Of a DNA stretch of 64,000 nt, positions 27,971 through 40,600 are shown in pieces. The translations under genes and the position numbers were made by a program. The notes under the pieces are model-generated. The model did no database searches. It had not been told where the DNA came from and saw nothing but the letters and a program-made list of their open reading frames with translations. The stretch comes from Saccoglossus kowalevskii (lineage: Eukaryota > Hemichordata > Enteropneusta > Harrimaniidae): NCBI RefSeq assembly GCF_000003605.2, contig NW_003105600.1:313961-377960 (forward strand), read 5' to 3'. The stretch's first letter is position 1. The number at the start of each line of letters is the position of its first letter.

Positions 27971-30351
27971 ATGTATCTGTGTTTCAAGTATTAATGTACA
28001 GGCAAGTTGCTTGATAAATTCCGGAAATCTTCTTTCATGTTGTGTTGCATTTTTTTTAATCTACCGATTCGACATCTCCCAATATGTGAGGATAATTTGA
28101 CCAAAAATTGCGATTATTTTCCGAAATTCCAATCTGCGAAACTTTGGCATTACATTTGGTTCTCACTCACCCAGGTGGGTTGGCAAATTGTTGATTAGGT
28201 AGTCTATAGTATGTTTATTGCTGCTCATCATGTTGTCAATCGCCGAAGCTCACACTAGCAAAGGGGGAGTAAACCGAAGTAAAGTAAGAGTCACTGCGTC
28301 ACGTAGTATTATTCACTCAATCGCTGAATTGTTCAAAATATATCGTATTTTACAGAGTCAACAGCGGCGGCGGCACAGGGAGGGCGGCAGAATGGGCAAC
28401 ATTTGTTTCAGCAACATTTGCCCCTCAAAATGTAAGAAATAGAGTTTCAGAGAGTCTAGATTTCAATTTTTTCAAATGGGAGCATGCCCGGACCTCTTAG
28501 TAAGATTGCGCCTTTGGCGCAAGGTTGGTAGGCAGATCTTGCCCCCTCATGCATAATGTCGTGCCGCCGCCTCTGGTCAATCAGAACGCATGAATAAAAA
28601 GTGGCGGACATTTTGTTAGTTTTAAAACCTTTTTGTCATTGATTGTTCAGATAAGATATGTCACAAATAATGTGTATATCGTTACTGTCATGGTAATTGT
28701 TATTGTCCAGAATTACATTTAATAAATAGGTTAAAATTGAAATAATACTTAATTGAATAATATCACCATGTGCTATGGAAACTATCCTCAATATGGCAAA
28801 TTATACAAATATTTGGCCAGATTTGCTCATTTATCATTATATCACACAACATTGTTTCTATGTGTTTTTCTACTAACTGGACTGTAACTACATGAACACG
28901 CCCGGTACACATTGAAGTCTAGTACAACATTGTAGACACGCACGGAACATGATACAATACCAGTGCAATAATATAAGGTTATTACGAGGATACCTCAAAG
29001 TATGCACGAATACAGTACAGCGGGAGTATCGACCGACGCGCAGAGGAGGTCGATGCGACGGCATTGCTTAGAAACAATGCCTAAGATTGGATACGTTCGG
29101 TGCGTAACTTACGGACAAAGCTCGGCGACACATGTACATTATTTCTAAACAAAACAAAAGTTATACATCAATATATTATTTTTTTAACGGTTGTTGGCAT
29201 TTTCCACGTGAAAAGGTAACACCATATTTGACCTGATTTAGATTTATTTAAAAAAAATTAAATTAAATTGAATTTTTGTCCATGGCCCTATGAAAAAAAC
29301 AATTGTAATTGATTTGTTTTCAGTTTTGTGTGATAATAAAATATCATTTTAAATAAAAAGGCGAAAGTAGTAACTTTACAGACGCTAAGGACGGTGGCGA
29401 CAAATGTACCAAAGATTTGCCTCTTTGGAATGCATCCAAAACTGATTTGTAAGCGCACATAGTTTTTTTGGATCACTGAGGCTACTGAGGCTATCATTCT
29501 TTTCAGCACCTTAACACGTAAACATCCGATCGATGCTCTAAGCCACATCCTGCGGGAGAGTATATTATGTCGAATCTATTTGGTGAGTCATCATCCCAGA
29601 TGTTAAATGATTATCATCACCAACAGCAATCAACTGTACGGGATGATGTGTAGACAAATTCTGTCCCAAGTGTAGGGATTACTTCAGTGACAGGTTGTAT
29701 TGATTTCAGCTGTGATGTGCTAATGTTAGTCACTGGTGTATACATAGTGATCGAATTCACGTGTTGCGAGTGCCAACACAGTGTTAATGCTTTCAACTAT
29801 TTTGCGGATACACATTTATGAGTAAAATGTTGAATCAAATGTGGGATTTTGCCATCGCTTACATGAGCAGCACAATAATTAAAAGAAAGGACATTATGTA
29901 ATACAATAAGACATTATAGAGCATTTATGTTGTAACATATTTAAATATACGTTTATTAAAATGTTAAGTCTGGTTATTAGCAAGCAAGCTGAATACAAGA
30001 TGGAAAATTCAACGTGAATAAATCGTCCCCCTTTTCAGTGGTTCATCGTATTGTATCATTAGGCGCCCTCGGTGGCAGCATCACATATAAATTCACAGAA
30101 ATGAGTATAGAGGGAGCTATTATATATAAATAATGTGTGAGTCTACCGTTTATTAAAAAATAGAAAACAATCATTGTACCCTGTCCTGTCCTGTCCTGTG
30201 GTGTTTAGTAAAGCAAGTTTTGGCAAGATTATCAAGAGTAATGAAATAACTATGGAAGTTGATAATAATAGAATAATAATAATAATAATACTAGAACGTC
30301 ATCATAGCCACGCCCTGATTTATGTGGAGTATGGTAATTAATTGAACACGT
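27971..30351. other. Non-coding stretch with small hairpins and simple repeats
   Basis: Holds a perfect 7-bp hairpin with a TTT loop at 28,506-28,522 (TTGCGCC/GGCGCAA) inside a GC-richer, repeat-like patch (28,340-28,600). A 7-bp hairpin lies at 29,060-29,081 (GGCATTG/CAATGCC). A CCTGT pentamer array sits at about 30,178-30,199, and an AAT/AATAAT run near 30,265-30,290. No gene is supported. Confidence 0.5.
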
Positions 30352-30422
30352 GATGCGGTATATTCTGTGGTTGTATTCGCACGAGCAAAGCGAGTGAAAA
30401 TACAGCGTGGACACATCGCATC
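30352..30422. repeat. Compact imperfect palindrome
   Basis: Nested inverted pairs: GATGCG (30,352-30,357) with CGCATC (30,417-30,422), and TGTATT (30,372-30,377) with AATACA (30,399-30,404). The centre reads CGAGCAAAGCGAG. The arrangement suggests a short foldback element, or a stem-loop if transcribed. No ends or target duplication can be fixed. Confidence 0.45.
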
Positions 30423-31507
30423 AGTCGCATTTACTCGATTTCCATCATTATCAAGTGACGTCATCGATGCCTTTCGTTCCTAAAGGGCGTAATTTATTTG
30501 AAATGTGTAGCGGAAACCGACATAGTCTGTCAAGTAACATTCAAAACGATCGCAGTAATTGTTGCTAAAGCGCGGTGGTCGTCGCGCAGTGCGTGTTCGA
30601 ATTTCATGTACCGGTAAATACACAATGTATTTTTAACACGCTGCGGGACGACTGCCTCCCATTAATGATTTGAGTGAACCGAATTGTGTCCTTATTATAA
30701 TGGTGCACTATTATTATGAAACCAACACTGTTTGCATACACATTTTTTTCATTATATATCTGGTATTCAAGATTGGCAGAAATAATCGTCGTCAAATATA
30801 TCTGTATTACAATATTGCAAATTTGTAGTATATCATGAACTATACCACAGTTTTGTTTCTCAGTTCCGAACAAATTGTTGTCCACTACGATTAATTGGTT
30901 CTTGACTGATTGTAAACAAAATGTGTCTACTGTATATTGGCTTTCGTTAAACTGCCTATTTTTCCTAGAATGACGTCATTTTGCTATTTTTTTAGACAGG
31001 CGTACGTTTCAATGACCTCATTGTTATGTCACTCTTAAATGTTATAACACCTAATGCAAAATGCTAAAAGTGCACTCAATAAATTTCTAGAACATACTAG
31101 GATTTTACAAAATATATAAATCCAATAAATAATAAAATATGTGAAACAAAAAAGAAATAAAATCAATTATTATTGCTGACACATCCTCTATTCAACATGT
31201 TATCATTTATATTCCCGACTGCTTGATTACTTAGAAGAGTATACGTACTCTATAGTCTGATTTTCAGCCAATCAGGCCAAAATAATTGGAAATTCACTGA
31301 GAATTGTAAATCACGCACGAATTGTGTAATTACTAGCATTATTGATATAGCTAATAGTAATGTCAATAACAAATTACCAACATCAAAATCCCCACACATT
31401 AAATATTCTTGTCAAATTTCTATCTGAAAATACTATTATATAATATTTACCATATGATCTTTTCTATGAAATATTATTTTACAAAATAATTAAACAAAAA
31501 ATACTGT
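30423..31507. other. Non-coding, 3' flank of the GPCR gene
   Basis: AT-rich sequence downstream of the stop codon of the minus-strand gene, so it should include its 3' UTR. I see no minus-strand AATAAA within the first several hundred bases, so the polyadenylation site is not placed. Confidence 0.4.
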
Positions 31508-31651
31508 TTAGTTGTTCCTATCATCTTTATGTTCTGCACACATTAATCGGTGTTTCAATTCTTTTAACTTCTGCAAATCTTCTTCTATATTGTAATCAGA
31601 AGCTTCCTTCAGAGAACTACCAAGTAGTAAGACAGCGCCATGTGGGTTAGT
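31508..31651 (-). CDS. Last exon: C-terminal tail
   Basis: A 144-nt coding part ending at TAA (31,508-31,510), entry phase 0. [13 protein letters not shown] follows the kinase-like NMII, where a kinase would have ..gaVkLaDFG. The DFG Asp-Phe is replaced by Leu-Leu. It ends with a charged helix, [20 protein letters not shown]. The domain stops well short of a full C-lobe, which supports loss of catalysis. Confidence 0.65.
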   Translation of the reverse strand, partial: TNPHGAVLLLGSSLKEASDYNIEEDLQKLKELKHRLMCAEHKDDRNN

Positions 31652-34600
31652 CTACAAAAAAAAATTACTTCGTTTTTATTCACATCTCGCTAAGGCCACT
31701 ATGCTTCGACAGAAAAATGCTCAGTTCACTATGTCTGAGGTATGGACACAACTGTTTACTGTGAACAATTACTAGTTTTAAGATGAAACTGTTGAATTAT
31801 TGACTCCAGTGTCATCAGTGATGGTAATCAACATTCTTGGTCAAATCTAGCACATTAAAATCCACGTGCCACTGGAGTATGCCGAACGCGGCAAACTTCA
31901 CATTTATATAAACAATTCAGAACGAAGAAAATAAAAGCTAACTTACAATGATCATATTTTCTGATAATTTCAGATGACTGTAGCCTTCTTCATGCAGTAT
32001 ATCTACAGCAGCTGATACGTCTTCGATTAGTCTTGTCTTAGTGGCGGTGTTATATGTATTATGTACCGAATTCATTGTATAGGTCTTTGCTTTCAGAACG
32101 GATTTCTGCGTCAGAGGCCAGTACATCCGACACTCCCAGAGATATGTTCTCAGTATATCAACAAACAGATCTCCTGATGTGAAGAGGAATATAACATGAG
32201 GTGGTGTGATAGAGAATATGAGTGCGCCTACAATACCGAATTTATTATATCGTTTGTATAGGCTTAGACAACTTAATAGATTTGTAAAGCGCTTGTTCAT
32301 TTACGACTTTTGTTAACATATCTACGGTTGGGTACGTTATCTCTACTGGTTTGTACAAACTTTTCATTTAATTTGGCATGTAGAAACTAATTAAATCTGT
32401 GCACTGCATTCAATAGTTAATATCTTCAAGAATCTCATTTATATGAGCATTGGTTACATTAATTTATTTTTGTTATCTCATTTTTTTTAAAAACAATTAC
32501 TTCATTGACTAATAAGATTAATAAATGAAGAAGTTCGGTTATTAAATATCTTACATCTACTCAAATGACATTGTCTTTATGGCAAATAAAGATAACATTT
32601 CAAAACGTATTGTGAAATTGCTGTTTGAGTTCATCTGTAGGTGGGACATCAATATACACAAATCAAAAAATTAATGTGTGTAGTGTTTTGTGTTTTAATT
32701 TGAAAACAAACTTATTCAAACCGTGAGTTCTTATGAATATTTAGGATGAATTGGGTCACAAATGTGCTCATGGCAACGGGTGAGTTTTCACTTTAGAAAA
32801 CATGCATACAGATTATTGCAAAAGAGATTCAGATTTAGCAAGGACTATTTCATCATATAGGGTTTTGGGAGATTGTGACTGGCTACTATACTATACTATA
32901 TGGCAGTCACATTACTGCATGATATAAAGATAACAAGGGACAGCAAGCAAGATATAGTTATGATACATACACTAGAAATGTCAATAGGTGTCAGGGGTTG
33001 TACATTACACTGTGAACCAAGCATTGATATACAATAGAGCGCAACAATGGCCGTAGTCTTTATGATGCATATTATTTCAAAACAATCGTAATTAAAATAC
33101 TCTATATAAGGAGCAATAAGTTCTCTTTTTGGTGCATATTATATCAAAACCAGTGTTCTGTTTCGACCCTTGAACGCGAAATCAACGTGCTCGCGGCTAT
33201 AGAATATATATAACACCTAGCTTCTGTCGATCAGATGCCTAGATTCAGACCAAGCATGTTGTAATCTATCATATTATCATAAGGGGAACATGGTCTGTGT
33301 TAATTATAACATACCCAATGTTTCCTGCTTTTTGAATTTCATTCTCATGTATAACCTCATTGCAGTCCATGCTTCGAGTATATGCCCAACTGCAGTGTAT
33401 ATCAACGGGTTGGTCAACGATATGACAGGGAGTATCATAACCACAACCCATCCGTTCACGACAGAGCCCACGTCTACACCAAACAGTCCACACACTGTTA
33501 GAACAGTGAATGGCAAGCAGGCGACCAGAACACTCATTACTATAACGGCCATGTTGAATACAGTTTTCAATTGCAAACGCTTCTTCCTACTGTTCCTAAC
33601 AGCCGACTGGTGACCAACGATTGCGCGATACATAATCAGGTAGCAAACAGTTATTGTGATACCACAGCCGACGTCGACCACCATGAATGAAATGAAAGAA
33701 TAATCCCACCTTGTCTGTATACTAGGACGATGAATCACGGTTAAACACATTTCGTTTTGACCGTAAAACATGCTTCCGAATTGAGGCGTGTAGTAAGCCA
33801 GGAGCGTGACACTCGGTAGCACCAGGCAGAACAACCCCCCTATCAGCATTCTGCACTTGGCGACGTCTAGCCGGAGTTGTTTCATGGGAAAAGTTATCAC
33901 TAATGTGCGATCGACAGTCATAGCCGAAAGAAGCAACAGGGACATATGGTTCGAAGTCTTTGCAATGATTCCAACCACGGTACACAGTATGTTCTCGCTC
34001 CACCGACGATTATAGAAAAGGTAAACTCCTCGATAATATGTATCAGCGTACCCAATTACAAGCAAGTATACTCCCATGAGCATGTCAAATATAGCCAAGA
34101 TGGTTGTAAACGTTGAATCAACCGTCGACTTCGATTGTCGAGTTAATCTGTAGATGACCACATATGCATTAGCTACTATAACTAGAGCGGCGATTATCCA
34201 AACAGCTTTTTGCAAAACATTGGTTGATAAAAGATCGGACTGGCAATGTGATGGCCAGATTACCGCTGGACCGCATTCTTCAAGTGTGATTTGCACAAAC
34301 TCACTCAAACAACAAATGGTGACATCATCTGTAAAACTAAAAATAGTGTAGTTGGTGAAGTGAGAACAGATCGGACACACATACACACAATTGACGGTGT
34401 AAATAATCACTAGACACACTACGTATTCAGTGACACATTGAATTGATGAGCCCGTATAGTTGCTTGACTGTGTAATAGGTGTCAACGGCGCATCCCTCTA
34501 AAACACAAGCCATTGATGTCATTGTGTTAGGTGGAAATTCTCTGACCATGTTAACGTTTCAATGTATGCTTTTCCTCTTAATCAGTGTCAGATATTCTGT

Positions 34601-37600
34601 TGAATTTTACTTACAGAACTTTCAATTGAGACATTCTTTGAACGTATACTCCATGTAGAGGACAATCGGATTGTGTCGTAAATCCTGAAACATAAATTTT
34701 AGGTATTTAGACGTTCCAATTGTTATGATCACTGTGATTTTGTGAAGACTACTTGCCATGGGGTTATGAAACATGGAATGTGTTTTGTCACTGTTGTGCT
34801 TGACATGGTTGAGAACGTAATTTGGCGACTATATTTATTTTTAAAAAAATCCGGAATTGTTCTATTCTTTCATATTTCTGAAGGTCGAGGATTAAATACA
34901 GATTGTAATTACTTCCAGTTCCAATAACACTCGAAGTCCTGAAATGCCGCGATTGTCACATGATTTCGCAACCATATGAAATGAAATGTACATCGTTCAT
35001 GTGATATGTAACTTCAATGTAAAACGACTTGCCACAACCTGTACATACGAACCACGCAATGTATATCCTAAAAGAACTTAAAATAGTCAATAAACCGTTC
35101 TAAAATAAACTATAAGAGAGTTACTCACAAGAATTCTAGTTTGTCAATTCCTGTCATATGGGCTTGGCTGAGAGCAGAGAGTCTGTTGTGAGAGAGGTCC
35201 CTACCAAACAAATTGAAGTAATAATAATTTGTAATAGTACAATTACTGGTAATTACCATGCAATATCAAACTGTTGTATGAAATGTATACAATAATAAAA
35301 ATGGAAATGAGAATGAATATCATTCAGTTAAAATACATGGCATGTAGATACTTACATATGTATTAAATTAACCAGGCCAATGAAGACCCCATCTTCCAGC
35401 TCAGGAATGTCATTATGAGAAATATCCCTGATAAAATTATAATATAAACTACGTTTAATGCGAAAGAATTATTCTCAAACTACGTGAATCCAGTGTGTGA
35501 AAATACGTTAGTATCATTCACAATATTTAGTAATGCCAAATAATAATTTTAATAATAACTTACAACAATCCAAGCCACATTAAATCCTCAAGATCCAATA
35601 TATCACCAACTGAGAAGTTCAGAAATTGCATTTGCAGAGAGCTGAGACGTCTTGAAAAAAAAGATGAATGTTGAAATAAACATTTGGCATAAAATATAGA
35701 TGCAGTGTAATCAAATAATTTGTTTTTGTATTTACTGTCAAATGTGATAGGTAGTACAAGTCAGTGTAATTCCTAGTGATTTTTGTTTGAAACATGTGAA
35801 GAATTTAGCAGGGTGTACGAACACAAAAAAATATCTGTATAAGATGTCAAGAAAATGGACTTTATTTGTTTCTATGTAATCTGCCAGATTATGTATATGC
35901 ATTTGTGGCATATGTGAAGCGTGGAGCAGATGACACGCACTGTCAATCAGACATTGCATTGATTGTAATTTATTGATTTTATGCTCACAAGCTTCTCACA
36001 GAAACGCTGACGTCCAGGCGTGACGTCACAACAATTCCAGAACAATTAGCATCATAACCAACACAGTAACAGCCAATGGGACACTGGAAATCTAAATAAA
36101 GGAAAACTCAGCTTAGATATACACACGCCACTATGACACACTTTGTTTAAGATCTAATTTAGACATCAGTCGCGAATGTATTAATATAATAAGAATTTTA
36201 CATGCATGTCACATTACCACAAAACATTTCATCATCTTGAAGGTCACAGTGGTTGATCCCGTCACATATATATGCAGTATCCACACACTGTGATGTGCTG
36301 CTGCATTTGTAAGTTCCTGTTATACACTGGTGGTTCTCTGACAAGTTCAACAATATGTACATCAGTAATTTAAAATTATTTACAATATAGGATGATGTCA
36401 ATCATGAAATATTATTTAAAATTGTTACGATTAACGTGGTATATCATTCAAAATGCACGAAATACTTCCGTTGGTCATTGTATTATACGCTGTACACGTT
36501 TTTAATGTTTCGCTGTATTTTCAGTACATCAATATATAACATGTTTAGTAACAGTAGGGAGGAGAGCAGCATTCACACTAATAAACATTTACTATGATCA
36601 TACGTTCATCATAGAATATTAGCGGTGTATAATTGTAATGCATACCGCAATGATGTTCATCTTCTCCCATTGGGCAATCTACCGCGCCATCGCATCGCCT
36701 ATGTAATGGAATGCAGTAAGCATCTGGACACTTTAAAGTCATAGGGGGACACGGAGATGATTCTGAAAGAAAGGAATGTACATCATATAATATCATATAT
36801 CTCTCCGAGTATCTCAGCTGCAAGGATATTAAACTACATGTATGTACTGTGATGTATTTCTAGACGGTCACTGATATTATCAATATCTTTATTTATTTTT
36901 TTGTTTTAAACGGAATGTAAGAATTGATGCAAAATATTCTTACCACAATTCTGCAAGTGCGATGCATCCCGGCACCCAATGAGAAATCCGTGTTCATCTA
37001 AATCATAAAGGCAGTGCATCTTCTGAGAAGCACACACCCCGTTTTTGCAATGAAAACCACCATCATCACATTCATCATATACGCCTACACGATGATATAT
37101 TATATAAATAGTATTGTATTGTATAGTGAAATACGAATTAATCTTTAAAGTTGAAAATATTTTTATGAATTGAGATATCTGTTTTATGATATATGAATGA
37201 GATACGAAATTGCTGTTGAAATAAGTTGTCATTGAAATAGTTACAACTGCAATTGGAGGGAAAGGTAATCAAGACTATATTGTATACAGATGTGGATTAT
37301 GTTTTCATTGTTTAACATACCACATTGTAGATACTCGTCTGGTGACATTTCTCCTGGGCAGTATACACAGTCATCAACGCCATCGCACTGCACCGTGTTA
37401 GGCAAACAAGACCCATCTAAACACTCAAAACCGTTGCAGATATCTTGAGTGGGTGATAAAACCATAACAAAACAGAATCAGATTTCCTGCGTTGTACTTC
37501 AAATAACAGAATGCGAATAACACAAATTATGCAATAATATTGTTAATTAGAAGTCAATGTCTAAAGGTCAATATAATTATAATTAATAATATGTTAATCG

Positions 37601-40600
37601 CTGTCTATTCTATTCTATTCTATTCTATTCTATTCTATTCTATTCTATTCTATTCTATTCTATTCTATTCTATTCTATATTGTATTCCAACCTTCACACA
37701 TAGTAACTAATTCATCACTGTGATCCAAACACTGACTCTTCTTGTCGCATATTTGATTGAGAGGAATACACTGACCATTGTCACATTGGAAAGCTTTACT
37801 GATAGAGTTTTCACATATCTGGTGTTCTAAAGACAATAGCGTAAAAATAATATGATAGAAATATGAAAACGTTGGTAAATGTCTGGTGGAGATATTTGAC
37901 TAAATATACCGAACTGGTGGACTTCTTGTCGTACATAACATAACACAGCTAATCGATTTAAAATCTCCTCTTTGATTACAAATGGCATATGTCATATGGA
38001 AGTAATATGAGAAATCAATGCTGTATCACAAACGGAACAGCTGACTATATTATTATTATTAATGTTACCAATGATAACTTTTACTTCAATAATGGAAACC
38101 GAGTAACATAATACTACGTAATACAAAGTGTACTTGGACATGAAAAATATGTCAAGAGCATAAAATTTTTTATGAAGAGTTTGTTGATATCATGATTCTG
38201 TTGTATTAGTTTCAGAAATAAACTGTACAAAGTCTTACCGCAGTATCGTTCATCTGAATTGTCGTCACACTCATTGATATAGTTACAATAGTATGAAAAC
38301 GGCAGGCATCGACCATTATCACAGGTGAACTCGGAGCATTTAGTAAAGTCTGAAATACAAAACAAGTCACTGAGCACTATATTGATTTTAGTAGTATTGA
38401 TGTCCATCGACGCAAATACGTATAATGTACAATTACTACATGGTATACTGTTTAGTTTACTGAAACATGACTTTTACGTATCTCACCACAATTCAGTTCA
38501 TCACTACCATCAAAGCAATGTTCGATCTGGTCGCAAATATATACACGCTGAATGCATTCACCACTTTGACACATAAACAGGTGCGCAGGACACAGGTTGT
38601 CTAAATATATGGTACAACAAACGTAGCTAGCATTAGAGATTGCAGAGAAGAAGTTATTGTACAGTTATTGAGATGACATTATTATAAATATGCTGAATTA
38701 TGGATAAAATAAATATATTAATAGCTCGGTGATACAAATAAAACTGTTATAATATTGCATATCTAAAAACATAATTTGCAACAGGAATATTCAAGGTTGT
38801 ATATAATAATATCGATAGACGTATCAGATGAGAACAATATTACCTTTACCACTGACAACCGTTTCTGTAACTCCGAGGGCAGTAGACAGTTCTAGTAATA
38901 AAATATCATGGTAGTTTTCACATTTTACAACAGACCAAAATTGTCCAGCTAATCAGCGAATCAGTAATATCACAAGCACAATTACAAGTCAGGTATCGCA
39001 TAAAGTGAAAAATTAGTGTTGTACTTGAAACAAACATAGTGCATAGACATGATGTATATTTCATATTCATAAATACTGCTGCACAAATCCAAAGAATGAT
39101 CTAACCGTCTAATTTTTGTCATGCACCATTAACTGTCTACGTACTGGGAAATTTGTGTTAGATATGCAAATATATGGGTCAGGCATTCAGTAAAAGGCCA
39201 TCGAAAATTATTGACTTCACTCGTTTATAAAATGCCGCGTGGACGTATTGGAAAGTGTTTCAGAAGAGTTAAAATGTCCTTCATATTTGGAAAGTGTACG
39301 TCAGGTTCACGTCAAATTCAAACCCTTTCTGTTGTTTATATAGGACGCAAATAGAATCGCGTCACTGAACGCAGACGTTCGGTACGATCGCCGTACTGCC
39401 TTTTTACATGCTTCGCGGTGTTCTCGTAATAACCTGATATTTTTAGCTTTTAGGCTTTTCACTTTCATCCTAACGCCTGTATTTAAGACCTCATTTCAAA
39501 TTCTTCCAACCTAAAGTTCTCCGCGCACATAAATTTGATACATCCATGGCTAGTGGCGATTTTTCACGGATTGTGAAACTGTCACGGTTTGAATCAGGCT
39601 CAACATTAATGACTATGTTACAAATGCATCACAGAAAGCGTCTCTAAAAGTAATCATATTACTTAATCACAAAATGGTAAACTAACAGTAATCGGCGTTC
39701 ACGTGGGGCGATGTAATTGTGTAAATGAGCCAGAATATCGATACGATGTATTGAATGCGTCTACAATTACTGCGTTAATTTTTGGCTCTAGAAGCTACGA
39801 GATGCACGAGATAATAATGATATAAAACTGGTGTAGTAATTTTCATTTTTTTTTCGACTCTTTGTGTTTCGTGGATCAAATTCTTTTCGATGACCCTAAT
39901 TTAGATACCGTTTGGAAATGTTATTTCTACTCCTCTAATAATAACAATTTGTTGATTACTCACCATTCTCACTGATAATATTAGCTGCTTTTTCACATAC
40001 AATTTGGTTCGTAATAATTGAAGTACAACTGACATCATGCCAAGCATCGGTTGAGTGCAGTTTAGCGAGATAGATGGAAACACAATTCTCATATTTTCCT
40101 CCATTTGGCTGGGCACTGAAGATTAATAATTAATAATTTGTAATAATAATTTGTCACGGAGCACATTAAAATGACTGTAAATAATATGACATTAGCATAT
40201 TAGCATAGTACACATGTATATAGTATATATAATTTGAACGCTTTGTAAACCATAGACTTAACATTACCAGTGATTTAATACTACAGTGATGTTTTCATTT
40301 CGCAAATATTGTTTTGTTACACATCAATTTCTCTCGCATGATATCCAGGAAAACAAAACAGTCGGTGTGATGTGAAAGAAAGGGATTTTACAAATAGAAA
40401 CGAGTAGTTATGTGACAACTGCAGAAACCGTGATGTGGACGATGCCAGGATGCCACTGTGCATTGTACATATTGAACGATGAATGTATATGTTAGTACTT
40501 ATTACTGTGACCATATAATACACACATATGTATCCAGTAATAAAATATTATGAATTACGTCAGCACGTACATTCTCATTTAACAATATACAGTATTACAT

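Noticed and set aside
32228-33314. A kinase N-lobe exon between the 7TM and the kinase-like exon
   Set aside because: No glycine-rich loop or AxK-like peptide in any minus-strand frame with splice sites, and the flanking exon phases already match without it.
33269-33613. Frames on both strands across the end of the 7TM exon
   Set aside because: Shadows of the GPCR coding sequence in other frames.
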